In this document: piece by piece, positions 1-6,921 of the stretch
How the letters are laid out: each line of letters begins with the position of its first letter
Numbering within the stretch: position 1 is the first letter of the stretch
DNA from: Gammaproteobacteria bacterium
Lineage (GTDB): Bacteria; Pseudomonadota; Gammaproteobacteria; Chromatiales; Chromatiaceae
Direction: 5' to 3'
Length of the DNA stretch: 25,970 nucleotides
Assembly: GCA_013041975.1 (NCBI GenBank)
Contig: JABDQZ010000298.1
Coordinates: forward strand, 1-25,970
Translations under genes and position numbers: made by a program
Notes under the pieces: model-generated
The model's database searches: none
What the model was told of the DNA's origin: nothing
Seen by the model: only the letters and a program-made list of their open reading frames with translations

Positions 1-72
1 GCTTTTTTGTGACATGTTCAATGCACGCTGTGAATTGAGTGACATTACATTGGTATTGATAATCTGGGGCAT
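1..72 (-). CDS. Second flagellin, N-terminal fragment cut by the left window edge
   Basis: Reading the minus strand from the ATG at 72-70 gives 24 codons beginning MPQIINTNVMSLNSQRALN, with no stop before the window edge. This is the classical D0 start of bacterial flagellin and closely resembles the start of the complete flagellin at 1033. An AGGAG ribosome binding site lies at 80-84, seven bases before the ATG. The product would be a filament subunit exported by the flagellar type III system. It points away from fliW, so fliW sits between two flagellin genes. Length and C-terminus cannot be seen. The flagellin assignment is strong for so short a fragment because sequence, start and RBS all agree. 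Confidence 0.88.
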   Translation of the reverse strand, partial: MPQIINTNVMSLNSQRALNMSQKS

Positions 73-137
73 TGCAATTCTCCTCTTATTCCAGATAGCT
101 ATTGCGCCAGGTTTATGCCCCAGCACGCTTCACGAAG

Positions 138-164
138 GAATATGCAGATAAGGTGCCAACTTTA
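138..164 (-). promoter_or_regulatory. Possible sigma-28 promoter for the left-edge flagellin
   Basis: On the minus strand there is TAAAGTTG (7 of 8 to the sigma-28 -35 box TAAAGTTT), 11 bases, then GCATATTC (4 of 8 to GCCGATAA). Spacing is right but the -10 box is weak. It would give a leader of roughly 60 nt before the ATG at 72. The rest of the gap 73-369 has no open frame of interest and no convincing RNA gene. Confidence 0.4.
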
Positions 165-369
165 GGTTTTCTGAGGTTTAAACTGAGAGTGGTGTTGTAT
201 TTATTTGAAAATTAAGAAAAAAGCGTCTTGATTAAACATGGTGGCAAATGGCTGCCGCTGAATATGCAGGGAGTTGGCAGTTTATTGCCGGTTTTTTGAC
301 TGGGGGATTCTGATTAATAACTATTTTCTTTCAGATGAGATGAAAGCTTTTTAACTTCGTCAGTTGTTT

Positions 370-801
370 TCAGCCTTTCATGGTGATTGTGATAGGATTT
401 TTTTCCTGAGTCAGAATTTTTTGAAATCCCAATTGTTTGTTAAAATTGATAATAATTGGAGCAATAAAGTTGGCATTGAGCAGTGTTTCATTTTCTCGCG
501 CTTTCGTTTTCTTGGATAAGGTAACCAAAACAATCAGTTCGTCGCCATCCTCAATCTTGAGTAACTTTTCTTCGTCATCAGTTAAAGTGAGTTCATAGTT
601 AATCTGGAAAATTTGCGGAAAAGTCACTGCAAATTCGATATCAGGGGCTTCTGCAGGTTGCAGCCAGTGCAAATCTTTTTCAGTTTCACTGCTCAAAACG
701 TTGTAATCTTTCAGTGATTCAAAGCCAATCAAGCCTTCTGGAAAATGAATGATATTCTCTTTGTTTAAGACTTTTTCGTCTTTTCGGGTATTAATATCCA
801 T
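370..801 (-). CDS. fliW: Flagellar assembly factor FliW
   Basis: This 143-aa protein matches the FliW family in length and pattern. It has the N-terminal signature IIHFPEGLIGFESLKDYNVL (about residues 17-36), then HWLQPAEAPDIEFAVTFPQ, and a C-terminal beta-rich half ending in NPITITMKG. FliW binds flagellin in the cytoplasm and antagonises CsrA; free flagellin releases CsrA to repress flagellin mRNA (known from Bacillus and Campylobacter). Here it lies between two outward-facing flagellin genes, which supports that role. No csrA is present in the window. The start is the ATG at 801, preceded by an AAGGATT-like RBS. FliW is less usual in gammaproteobacteria than in Firmicutes, spirochaetes and epsilonproteobacteria. 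Confidence 0.92.
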   Translation of the reverse strand: MDINTRKDEKVLNKENIIHFPEGLIGFESLKDYNVLSSETEKDLHWLQPAEAPDIEFAVTFPQIFQINYELTLTDDEEKLLKIEDGDELIVLVTLSKKTKARENETLLNANFIAPIIINFNKQLGFQKILTQEKNPITITMKG

Positions 802-906
802 TTCGAATCCTTTAATTATACTGGCTATTATTGTTGTTAAATCAACCTGTTACAGTCTGCATGAATTGACTTTAGAATAATAGTTCAATTTTGAGAATGA
901 AAGTAC

Positions 907-933
907 TAAAGTTTTTTCTACTCCAGTCGTTAA
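907..933 (+). promoter_or_regulatory. Sigma-28 (FliA) promoter of the flagellin gene
   Basis: TAAAGTTT at 907-914 is a perfect match to the sigma-28 -35 box. After exactly 11 bases comes GTCGTTAA at 926-933, 6 of 8 to the -10 consensus GCCGATAA. The predicted transcript has a leader of about 90 nt before the ATG at 1033. The leader can pair GCGG (945-948) with CCGC (975-978) around a GGG-TCGG-CCC core. It carries a GGA inside the Shine-Dalgarno, the kind of place where CsrA binds flagellin mRNAs in other species. Confidence 0.82.
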
Positions 934-1032
934 GTTGGGTGTAAGCGGTAAATGTAGGGGTCGGCCCAGCATATCCGCAAGTTTAGACCACATCAAAACC
1001 AACCGGTTATGTATGGTCAAAGGAGATATAAA

Positions 1033-1764
1033 ATGCCACAAATTATTAACACCAATCTCATGGCTATGAATGCCCAGAGAAACCTGAATACCTCTCAAAG
1101 AGCAATGGCTACTTCATTAGAGCGTTTATCTTCAGGTTTGCGTATTAACCGTGCTCAAGACGATGCGGCAGGCTTGGGTTTGGCTGCTAGCTTTGAAACA
1201 CAGATGCGCCAGGATGCCATGGCGATTCGAAACGTTGGTGACGCGATTTCATATGCCCAGACGGGTGAAGCAGCATTAAAAGAAAGTCAAAACGGTCTGC
1301 AACGAATTTTAGAACTGCAAAAACAAAGAGATGATGGTATTTACGGAGGCACTTCTGCTGAAATTGATGCTGAAATTGCGGAGCTGGTTACAGAAATTAA
1401 TGAACAGTTCGATGCTGATTTTAATGGCAATATCATTAATGATACAGGTGTAACTATCGAAGGTGTAACCGTTGGCGGTGCAGCCGTTGCTGACGTTACA
1501 TCGGGTACTGTTCAAGCTGTCCTGGATTCTGTTGTTGCTGCCCGTGCTGACTTCGGTGCGTCGGTTAACCGTCTTGAGTCGAAGCAGCGCTTCCTGGAAG
1601 CTAATGTTGAAAGTCTTGCGGCTGCGAAAAGTCGTGTAATGGATGCTGACTTTGCTACTGAAACTGCGAATCTGACCAGAACCCAGATCTTACAACAAGC
1701 GGGTGCTGCCATGTTGGCTCAGGCTAATGCATTACCTCAGAATGCTCTGTCTCTGTTGAGATAA
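1033..1764 (+). CDS. fliC: Flagellin, short form
   Basis: This is the filament subunit, 243 aa. The N-terminal D0/D1 helix region (residues 1 to about 90) reads MPQIINTNLMAMNAQRNLN and includes LERLSSGLRINRAQDDAAGL. The C-terminal D1/D0 region (about 160-243) contains RVMDADFATETANLTRTQIL and ends QNALSLLR. The middle is tiny, so there is essentially no variable D2/D3 domain. The usual RELAVQAANGT-type stretch is replaced by ILELQKQRDDGIYGGTS. I chose the ATG at 1033 because it has AGGAG eight bases upstream and gives the canonical MPQIINTN start; an in-frame ATG at 1009 would add eight non-flagellin residues. It is transcribed from the sigma-28 site at 907 and followed by a hairpin terminator. 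Confidence 0.96.
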   Translation: MPQIINTNLMAMNAQRNLNTSQRAMATSLERLSSGLRINRAQDDAAGLGLAASFETQMRQDAMAIRNVGDAISYAQTGEAALKESQNGLQRILELQKQRDDGIYGGTSAEIDAEIAELVTEINEQFDADFNGNIINDTGVTIEGVTVGGAAVADVTSGTVQAVLDSVVAARADFGASVNRLESKQRFLEANVESLAAAKSRVMDADFATETANLTRTQILQQAGAAMLAQANALPQNALSLLR

Positions 1765-1776
1765 GGGGATATAATG

Positions 1777-1803
1777 ACCGGGGTGTGAAAGCCCCGGTTG
1801 TTT
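1777..1803 (+). terminator. Rho-independent-like terminator after flagellin
   Basis: ACCGGGG (1777-1783) pairs perfectly with CCCCGGT (1792-1798) across an eight-base loop, followed by TTGTTTA. It starts 13 bases after the flagellin stop. It would separate high flagellin expression from flaG, perhaps with partial read-through. Confidence 0.75.
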
Positions 1804-1844
1804 AGTAGTAATGAATAAAGTGATTAAAATATAGGAGTATCGTG

Positions 1845-2228
1845 ATGAATACAGATATGAATGTGCCTATATTAAAAAGTATCACTACTGATCTGGAAGT
1901 GCAGAAGTCTGACACTCGTCCTTTGGTTGAGGCTGTCGATAAAGCCGAAATAGTGGCTTTAGAACAGAAATCCTCCGATAATCAAGAAAATGAAACTGAT
2001 ATCAGTGGAGCAGAGCTAGAATCAGCGGTAACTGAATTAAATTCTGTGGCACAAAATTTGCAGCGTGATTTATTGTTCAGTGTTGATGAAAAAAGTGGCG
2101 GTACTTTTGTTAAGGTTATTGATAAGGAAACAGACGAAATTGTCCGAGAGATTCCTTCCAAGGAGGTTCGTGAAATCAAGGCACGCCTCGAAGAGGTTGC
2201 TGGGCTTATATTTCGTGAATCTGTCTGA
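1845..2228 (+). CDS. flaG: FlaG family flagellar protein
   Basis: This 127-aa protein has an acidic, low-complexity N-terminal half and a conserved C-terminal FlaG domain (about residues 65-127). The signature is LLFSVDEKSGGTFVKVIDKE followed by TDEIVREIPSKEVREIKARL. FlaG influences filament length in several polar flagellates; its biochemical role is not settled. It sits between flagellin and fliD, the usual position in polar flagellar clusters. I prefer the ATG at 1845 to the GTG at 1842 because AGGAG at 1833-1837 is then seven bases upstream rather than four. Confidence 0.9.
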   Translation: MNTDMNVPILKSITTDLEVQKSDTRPLVEAVDKAEIVALEQKSSDNQENETDISGAELESAVTELNSVAQNLQRDLLFSVDEKSGGTFVKVIDKETDEIVREIPSKEVREIKARLEEVAGLIFRESV

Positions 2229-2254
2229 CATTAAGCTCTTTCAGGGGTAGTAGT

Positions 2255-3631
2255 ATGGCTATTTCAGCAGCAGGAGTCGGTTCTGGTTTAGATATAAATG
2301 GTATTGTCAGTCAGTTGATGGCGCTTGAGCGACAGCCTATCAACAAGCTGGAATCTAATATTCGTGGTTACGAAAGCCAGTTGAGTGCTTATGGAAAAAT
2401 CAGTAGCGCTCTTTCTTCATTTGAAACAGCGATGGAAGGCCTGGGTTCACTTGATAAATTCAAAGTCTATTCTGCAATATCTTCAGATGAAGATGTCTTA
2501 TCTGCATCCACCACCAGTGAAGCGGCGAAAGGCACCTACGATATTGAAATATCCCGTTTGGCTCAGCGCCATAAAATGGCTTCCGATGAATCTGCCGATA
2601 CAGCGACATTTACGGGTGATTTAACGGTTACTATTGGAGCAGATTCTCTGACGATCAATCCAGCAGGAAAAACGCTGGAAGAAATACGTGATTTAATTAA
2701 TAACGATACTGATAATCCAGGCGTTACTGCTTCGATTATTAATGTTGATACAGGTCAGCAGCGTCTGGTCTTGACTTCCGAAGAGGAAGGCTTTGACAAT
2801 CGGTTACAGTTAAGTGGTTCTATTGCCACATCGCTCAACCTGGCGTCCATCAATCAGGTAGCTGTTGTTGGTGGCGGTGGTCCCGGTGGCGGTGGTCCCC
2901 CCGGTGGCGGTGGTGGCGATGAAATTACCTATGAGACCATTACTGATTTAGCGGACCTGGATGCGTCATTTAGCGTGGATGGCTTTGATATTACATCGGC
3001 TAGTAATCAGGCTTCCAGTGTCATCGATGGCATTACTTTTGAACTAAAAAGTCTAGGAACAGCAACGCTTAATATCGATCGCGACACAGATGAGATTGAA
3101 AAGTCTGTTGAAGAATTTGTTGAAGCTTACAACAATCTTTATTCAACCTTGAACGATGTTTCAAACGATGAGTTACAGAGTGACAGCACGGTGCGTTCTA
3201 TTCAGAGTGCGATTAGAAATGTTTACAATTCTAATCCAGTTGGCTTAACGGGGACTTTTTCTGCTCTGATTCAAGTCGGACTGAACACTGATTCAAAAAC
3301 AGGCGAATTATCTCTTGATTCAAGTGACTTGCAAAATGCGTTAGATCTGGATTTTCAATCGGTTGCTGATTTGTTTGCCAATGATGATCAGGGCATGGCT
3401 TTCAGACTAGGGGAGATTGCTGGTCAATTCCTGGATAATAATGGTATTGTTAAAAACCGTGAAGAAAATTTGCAATCTAGAATTGATGATGCAGAAGATG
3501 ATATTTTCTCGCTTGAAGCAAGGATGGAGCTGAAAGAAGCTGCTCTTAGGTCAAAATTTGCAAGTCTTGATTCTTTAATTGGTAGTATGCAAGGCACCAT
3601 GAGCTTTGTTTCTCAATTGGGTAGCTTTTAA
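2255..3631 (+). CDS. fliD: Flagellar hook-associated protein 2 (filament cap)
   Basis: FliD forms the cap at the filament tip and promotes folding and insertion of exported flagellin. The 458-aa product has the family N-terminus GVGSGLDINGIVSQLMALER (residues 7-26), a D2/D3 central region, and the C-terminal coiled-coil domain with ENLQSRIDDAEDDIFSLEAR and a terminal QGTMSFVSQLGSF. An insertion of 16 residues, GGGGPGGGGPPGGGGG, occupies residues 206-221 and looks like a flexible hinge between head subdomains. The gene lies 26 bases after flaG and probably shares its transcript. The RBS before the ATG is a modest CAGGGG, about nine bases upstream. Confidence 0.96.
   Translation: MAISAAGVGSGLDINGIVSQLMALERQPINKLESNIRGYESQLSAYGKISSALSSFETAMEGLGSLDKFKVYSAISSDEDVLSASTTSEAAKGTYDIEISRLAQRHKMASDESADTATFTGDLTVTIGADSLTINPAGKTLEEIRDLINNDTDNPGVTASIINVDTGQQRLVLTSEEEGFDNRLQLSGSIATSLNLASINQVAVVGGGGPGGGGPPGGGGGDEITYETITDLADLDASFSVDGFDITSASNQASSVIDGITFELKSLGTATLNIDRDTDEIEKSVEEFVEAYNNLYSTLNDVSNDELQSDSTVRSIQSAIRNVYNSNPVGLTGTFSALIQVGLNTDSKTGELSLDSSDLQNALDLDFQSVADLFANDDQGMAFRLGEIAGQFLDNNGIVKNREENLQSRIDDAEDDIFSLEARMELKEAALRSKFASLDSLIGSMQGTMSFVSQLGSF
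2870..2917 (+). repeat. In-frame Gly/Pro codon repeat within fliD
   Basis: The stretch is built from repeats of GGTGGCGGTGGT interrupted by CCC codons and encodes GGGGPGGGGPPGGGGG. All units are multiples of three bases, so slippage would change linker length without a frameshift. The flanking fliD sequence has ordinary composition. Confidence 0.85.
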
Positions 3632-3636
3632 AACAT

Positions 3637-3663
3637 TAAAGTTTTCGGCTATGATGTCGCTAT
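3637..3663 (+). promoter_or_regulatory. Sigma-28 promoter before fliS
   Basis: TAAAGTTT (3637-3644) is identical to the -35 box of the flagellin promoter. It is followed by exactly 11 bases and GTCGCTAT (3656-3663), 5 of 8 to GCCGATAA and sharing GTCG with the flagellin -10 box. It begins just after the fliD stop and would give a leader of about 30 nt for fliS. Confidence 0.65.
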
Positions 3664-3698
3664 CCTGTTTTAACCATTGGATGTAACAGAGAACATTA

Positions 3699-4115
3699 AT
3701 GTCATTTGGTCGCAAAGCACTGGGACAATATAGTAGCGTAGCAGCTGAGGCAGAGGCGGGTTATGCCAGTCAGCATCGTCTGGTTCAAATGTTGATGGAA
3801 GGTATATTGTCCAAGGTTGCTACTGCAAAAGGGCAAATTGAGCGTAAAGAGATTGAAGGTAAAAGTGCCAGCATTTCTTCTGCAATGGCTATCATAAATG
3901 CGCTTAAAAGCAGTCTGGATCTGAATGCTGGTGGTGAAATTGCGGCTAACCTGGATGATCTGTATGGTTATATGTATAACCGTCTCGTCGATGCAAATGC
4001 TAAAAATGAAGTTCAGGCACTGACTGAAGTCAGTTCGCTAATGTTACAAATCAAGTCTGGTTGGGATGCAATGCCCGATGATATCAAAAATTCATCTCCT
4101 GCCTCTTCTGGCTAA
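3699..4115 (+). CDS. fliS: Flagellin export chaperone FliS
   Basis: FliS is the cytoplasmic chaperone that binds the C-terminus of flagellin and prevents early polymerisation. The 138-aa product shows the family pattern: a QYSSVAAEAEAGYASQHRLV segment, then LVQMLMEGILSKVATAKGQIE, a short helix with INALKSSLDLNAGGEIAANL, and LDDLYGYMYNRLVDANAKNE. Its length is normal, with a slightly long polar tail. It has its own sigma-28 site and is followed 20 bases later by the FliT-like gene, the standard fliD-fliS-fliT order. Confidence 0.94.
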   Translation: MSFGRKALGQYSSVAAEAEAGYASQHRLVQMLMEGILSKVATAKGQIERKEIEGKSASISSAMAIINALKSSLDLNAGGEIAANLDDLYGYMYNRLVDANAKNEVQALTEVSSLMLQIKSGWDAMPDDIKNSSPASSG

Positions 4116-4135
4116 TCTCGATTTCGAGATATTTC

Positions 4136-4447
4136 ATGACCCCTGCCGAAGTCAATGTCATTCTGAATGAAGCTTTGGAAATAACGCGCCAGATGCTTGC
4201 TTTTGCTCGCGAAGAAAACTGGGCCGAGGTGGCTAGACTAGAAGGCGAGCGTCAGCAGTCTTTAATGGATGGTCTCTCTAATGCTGATATTGAAAAATCT
4301 GAAGAAATTGGAAAAAAAGTCCAGCAGATCATTCAAGTGGATCAGGAAATGCAGCAATTAGTGACGGCTGCTCGAGATGATTTAAGAGATCAGATTATCC
4401 AACTCAATAAAGATAAAGGCGCTATTAAAGCTTATGAATCCAGATGA
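4136..4447 (+). CDS. fliT: FliT-like flagellar chaperone
   Basis: This 103-aa, almost entirely helical protein follows fliS. It has the weak FliT pattern: an N-terminal helix with EITRQMLAFAREENWAEVAR, then LEGERQQSLMDGL, then a long helix with IIQVDQEMQQLVTAARDDLR and a C-terminal KGAIKAY. In enterics FliT is the FliD chaperone and can inhibit FlhDC; only the chaperone role is likely to carry over. The family is poorly conserved, so position after fliS carries much of the weight. Its last 16 bases overlap the end of the convergent pyruvyl transferase gene. Confidence 0.72.
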   Translation: MTPAEVNVILNEALEITRQMLAFAREENWAEVARLEGERQQSLMDGLSNADIEKSEEIGKKVQQIIQVDQEMQQLVTAARDDLRDQIIQLNKDKGAIKAYESR

Positions 4448-5547
4448 TTGTGGATTGCTTCAAAATTCATTGAAGATAAATCAATCATTCTTTTAGTCCT
4501 GTTATCCGAAACATCGGTCATAGGCTTTTCTAAAGCATCCAAGATTCTTTCGCTTATCTCTTCAAGAGGGGCTTCTATCACTTTATTTTCATTTAAGGTG
4601 TGCATGACGCCTTCAATTTTTGGCGTATTCGATGGAAAGGTCGAGCATGGAGTGCCTAATGCCAGCGCAGCAATAGTATGATGAAAACGACCCGATAAAA
4701 GATAGTTAGAAAAACGGATGTTATTTATCCATTCTTCCATGGATTCTGCTTCTATGGCTTCCAGCTCCGGAAGCTCTGCATTAAGCAATTCAAATGTTTT
4801 GTAATCTTCGGGTGCGTTTCTTGATTTAGCACCCATCAAAAACCTGACAGGATTTCCACTTTTAATGACTTTTTTGCATATAGATGAAATAGCATCAAGA
4901 TTTATTTGGGATAAAGCAATACCACCAGAAATCAGAAGAAAGCCCTGAGGATCATGAGAGGATGTTAAATCAAATCTATCCAGAAATCTGGGGAGACAAT
5001 CAAAAGCAAGTGTGTTGCTGACTTCTAAGGCGTTATAGATTTGATTGGTATAATCTTCTCTGGCTACTACATGATCAAGCTTTTCAATGATCAGTTTATA
5101 GATGTTCTCGGTATCAGTCTCGCAAGGAACTTTTCGGTCACCGAAAGGAAAGCATGAATGGTTTATTAGAAAGGTAGGTTTTTCAAATGCAATTTTAGAG
5201 ACGTATATTAGATATAGCAGATTTAAAGATGCTTCAGTCAGTCTGTGAAGGGTTCCTTCTCCATTAACAATAACGATGTCCGCGGCCTCTAACGAGCTTA
5301 TCAGCCAGTGATTAGTGTTGATGAAGTTTATAAAAAATTGTTGATCGGTAAAATCACTTAATTTGGCAGGAGTGGGTTTGACTGAATGAGTAACAGATAC
5401 ACTGATTGGATCGATATAAAACCCCATTTCTGATAAAGAATGGTAAATTTCCATTGAGGTTGCGTAACATCCCCAATGATAACTATCTGCTGTGAAATTC
5501 AGGATAACGGCTTTGGGTTGGTTGATGTGTGGAATTTTTACATTCAC
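4432..5547 (-). CDS. Polysaccharide pyruvyl transferase family protein
   Basis: This 371-aa soluble protein belongs to the polysaccharide pyruvyl transferase / CsaB-type family (Pfam PF04230). Visible marks are AVILNFTADSYHWGCYATSM near the N-terminus, ADIVIVNGEGTLHRLTEASL (about 88-107), FLLISGGIALSQ, and the late motif SGRFHHTIAALALGTPCSTF. Family members transfer pyruvate from PEP to sugars as a ketal, but many homologues in flagellar or O-antigen loci are untested. It is convergent with the fliT-like gene (16-bp overlap) and divergent from the TPR-glycosyltransferase. The context suggests modification of a glycan on flagellin or on the cell surface. The substrate cannot be read from the sequence. 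Confidence 0.8.
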   Translation of the reverse strand: MNVKIPHINQPKAVILNFTADSYHWGCYATSMEIYHSLSEMGFYIDPISVSVTHSVKPTPAKLSDFTDQQFFINFINTNHWLISSLEAADIVIVNGEGTLHRLTEASLNLLYLIYVSKIAFEKPTFLINHSCFPFGDRKVPCETDTENIYKLIIEKLDHVVAREDYTNQIYNALEVSNTLAFDCLPRFLDRFDLTSSHDPQGFLLISGGIALSQINLDAISSICKKVIKSGNPVRFLMGAKSRNAPEDYKTFELLNAELPELEAIEAESMEEWINNIRFSNYLLSGRFHHTIAALALGTPCSTFPSNTPKIEGVMHTLNENKVIEAPLEEISERILDALEKPMTDVSDNRTKRMIDLSSMNFEAIHNHLDS

Positions 5548-5676
5548 TGAAGTCGATTACTCTGAAAAAATTTACTGTTATCAATATTATATTAATTGTT
5601 CATTGCATGTGCATAACTTTTATCTTTAGGGTTAAACTGAATTTCATCGTTTTGTATATCATCCAGGTAACTATTT

Positions 5677-6915
5677 ATGAATGAAAGTATCTTGTACCAA
5701 AGGCTGGAGCATATTCATAATGAAGCAATATTTTCTTCTGTGGAGCAGTCCATGGAAAAATACCTGGAACTACTCAATCAATATCCAAATGAAACGGTGA
5801 TTTATCAGCATCTGGGTGTTTTTTTTGCCAAGCATCATTTATTTGACCAGGCACTGTTAGCCATAGAATCAGGAATTGAGCTTGACGATGCAAATAGTAA
5901 AAACTATTTCCTTAAAGGTCGGATTTATGATGAATCACTGAATTATTCTGAAAGCATCAAGAGTTATGAAAAATGTCTTGAGCTTGATTCTTCGAATCAA
6001 CAGGCAAAATTCAATTTATCCCTGGCTTTACTTTCCATTGATGATTTCGAAAAAGGCTTGCCACTTTATCAGTACCGCTTGTCTGAGGAGCAGTTCTCAA
6101 GGTTTTCCGGTATTCCTGGCTGGGACAAGCCTGACCGCATGGGAAGAATTATAATATGGTCTGAGCAGGGAGTTGGTGATGAAATAATGTTTTTGCGCCT
6201 GGCTCCTGTACTGTCAAAGCTGGAAGGAAATTTTTTTATAGAATGTGATAAGCGTTTTGTTTCTACTTTGGAACTTAACTTTCCGGAATTCATTTTTTTA
6301 CCGAAAGGCTCTGATATTTCCAATAGTGATTTTGATTATCAGAGTCCCATGGGGGATTTACTGGTTCATTTTTATCCAGAATTGATAGAAGAACGGATTC
6401 AACAACACTTTATAAAACCAGTTATCATGAATGACCTCGAATCAGTATTTTCAGGCGTTCCAGACAAAAGGAAAAAAGTTGGCATCAGTTGGTTGAGTAT
6501 GAACGAGGAATATGGAACAAGAAGGTCGGTTCATATTGCTCAACTGCTACAGCATCTTGATCCTGCAGAATGTGTTCTGGTCAATCTGCAGTATCTGGTT
6601 CCTGAAGAAGATATTAAGAAGATTGAAGAAGCTGGATTTGAGCTGTTTGATCCAGTTGATTGTTTTAATGACCTGGAAGGGGTGTTTAACCTGATCAGCA
6701 AATGTGATCATGTGATTACCATCGACAATTCTGTCGTGCATTTCGCAGGTGCACTTGGTGTGGATGTAAAATTGCTTTTACCCAGGCTGCCTAATTGGCG
6801 TTGGGGTTTGAAGGGTACAAAATGTGACTGGTATCCGACGGTAGATATTTTCAGGCAGGATACGTCCATGACATGGGATTCAGTGATTCAGCAAGCATGT
6901 AGCTCGATTCGATAA
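5677..6915 (+). CDS. TPR-repeat glycosyltransferase-like protein
   Basis: The 412-aa product has TPR repeats in roughly the first 130 residues (for example YQHLGVFFAKHHLFDQALLA and SIKSYEKCLELDSSNQQAKF). These are followed by a GT-B-like domain resembling GT9/GT41. That domain shows IIWSEQGVGDEIMFLRLAP and, late, ITIDNSVVHFAGALGVDVK with a following PNWRWG, the usual nucleotide-sugar end of such enzymes. No signal peptide or membrane segment is seen, so it should act in the cytoplasm. Proteins of this architecture often lie beside flagellin genes, and flagellin glycosylation is a reasonable inference. An AGG lies upstream of the ATG at 5677. It ends six bases from the convergent ypjD. Confidence 0.78.
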   Translation: MNESILYQRLEHIHNEAIFSSVEQSMEKYLELLNQYPNETVIYQHLGVFFAKHHLFDQALLAIESGIELDDANSKNYFLKGRIYDESLNYSESIKSYEKCLELDSSNQQAKFNLSLALLSIDDFEKGLPLYQYRLSEEQFSRFSGIPGWDKPDRMGRIIIWSEQGVGDEIMFLRLAPVLSKLEGNFFIECDKRFVSTLELNFPEFIFLPKGSDISNSDFDYQSPMGDLLVHFYPELIEERIQQHFIKPVIMNDLESVFSGVPDKRKKVGISWLSMNEEYGTRRSVHIAQLLQHLDPAECVLVNLQYLVPEEDIKKIEEAGFELFDPVDCFNDLEGVFNLISKCDHVITIDNSVVHFAGALGVDVKLLLPRLPNWRWGLKGTKCDWYPTVDIFRQDTSMTWDSVIQQACSSIR

Positions 6916-6921
6916 CGAACA

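Noticed and set aside
328..352. CTTTCA-loop-TGAAAG hairpin followed by CTTTTT, a possible terminator
   Set aside because: The T tract faces the plus strand but no plus-strand gene lies upstream; for fliW on the minus strand the T tract is on the wrong side.
815..820. Perfect TATAAT on the minus strand before fliW
   Set aside because: It is only 13 bases from the start codon, which leaves almost no leader, and no good -35 box lies at normal spacing.
1009..1032. In-frame ATG that would extend flagellin by eight residues (MYGQRRYK)
   Set aside because: The extension covers the Shine-Dalgarno AGGAG, and the canonical flagellin start MPQIINTN is at 1033.
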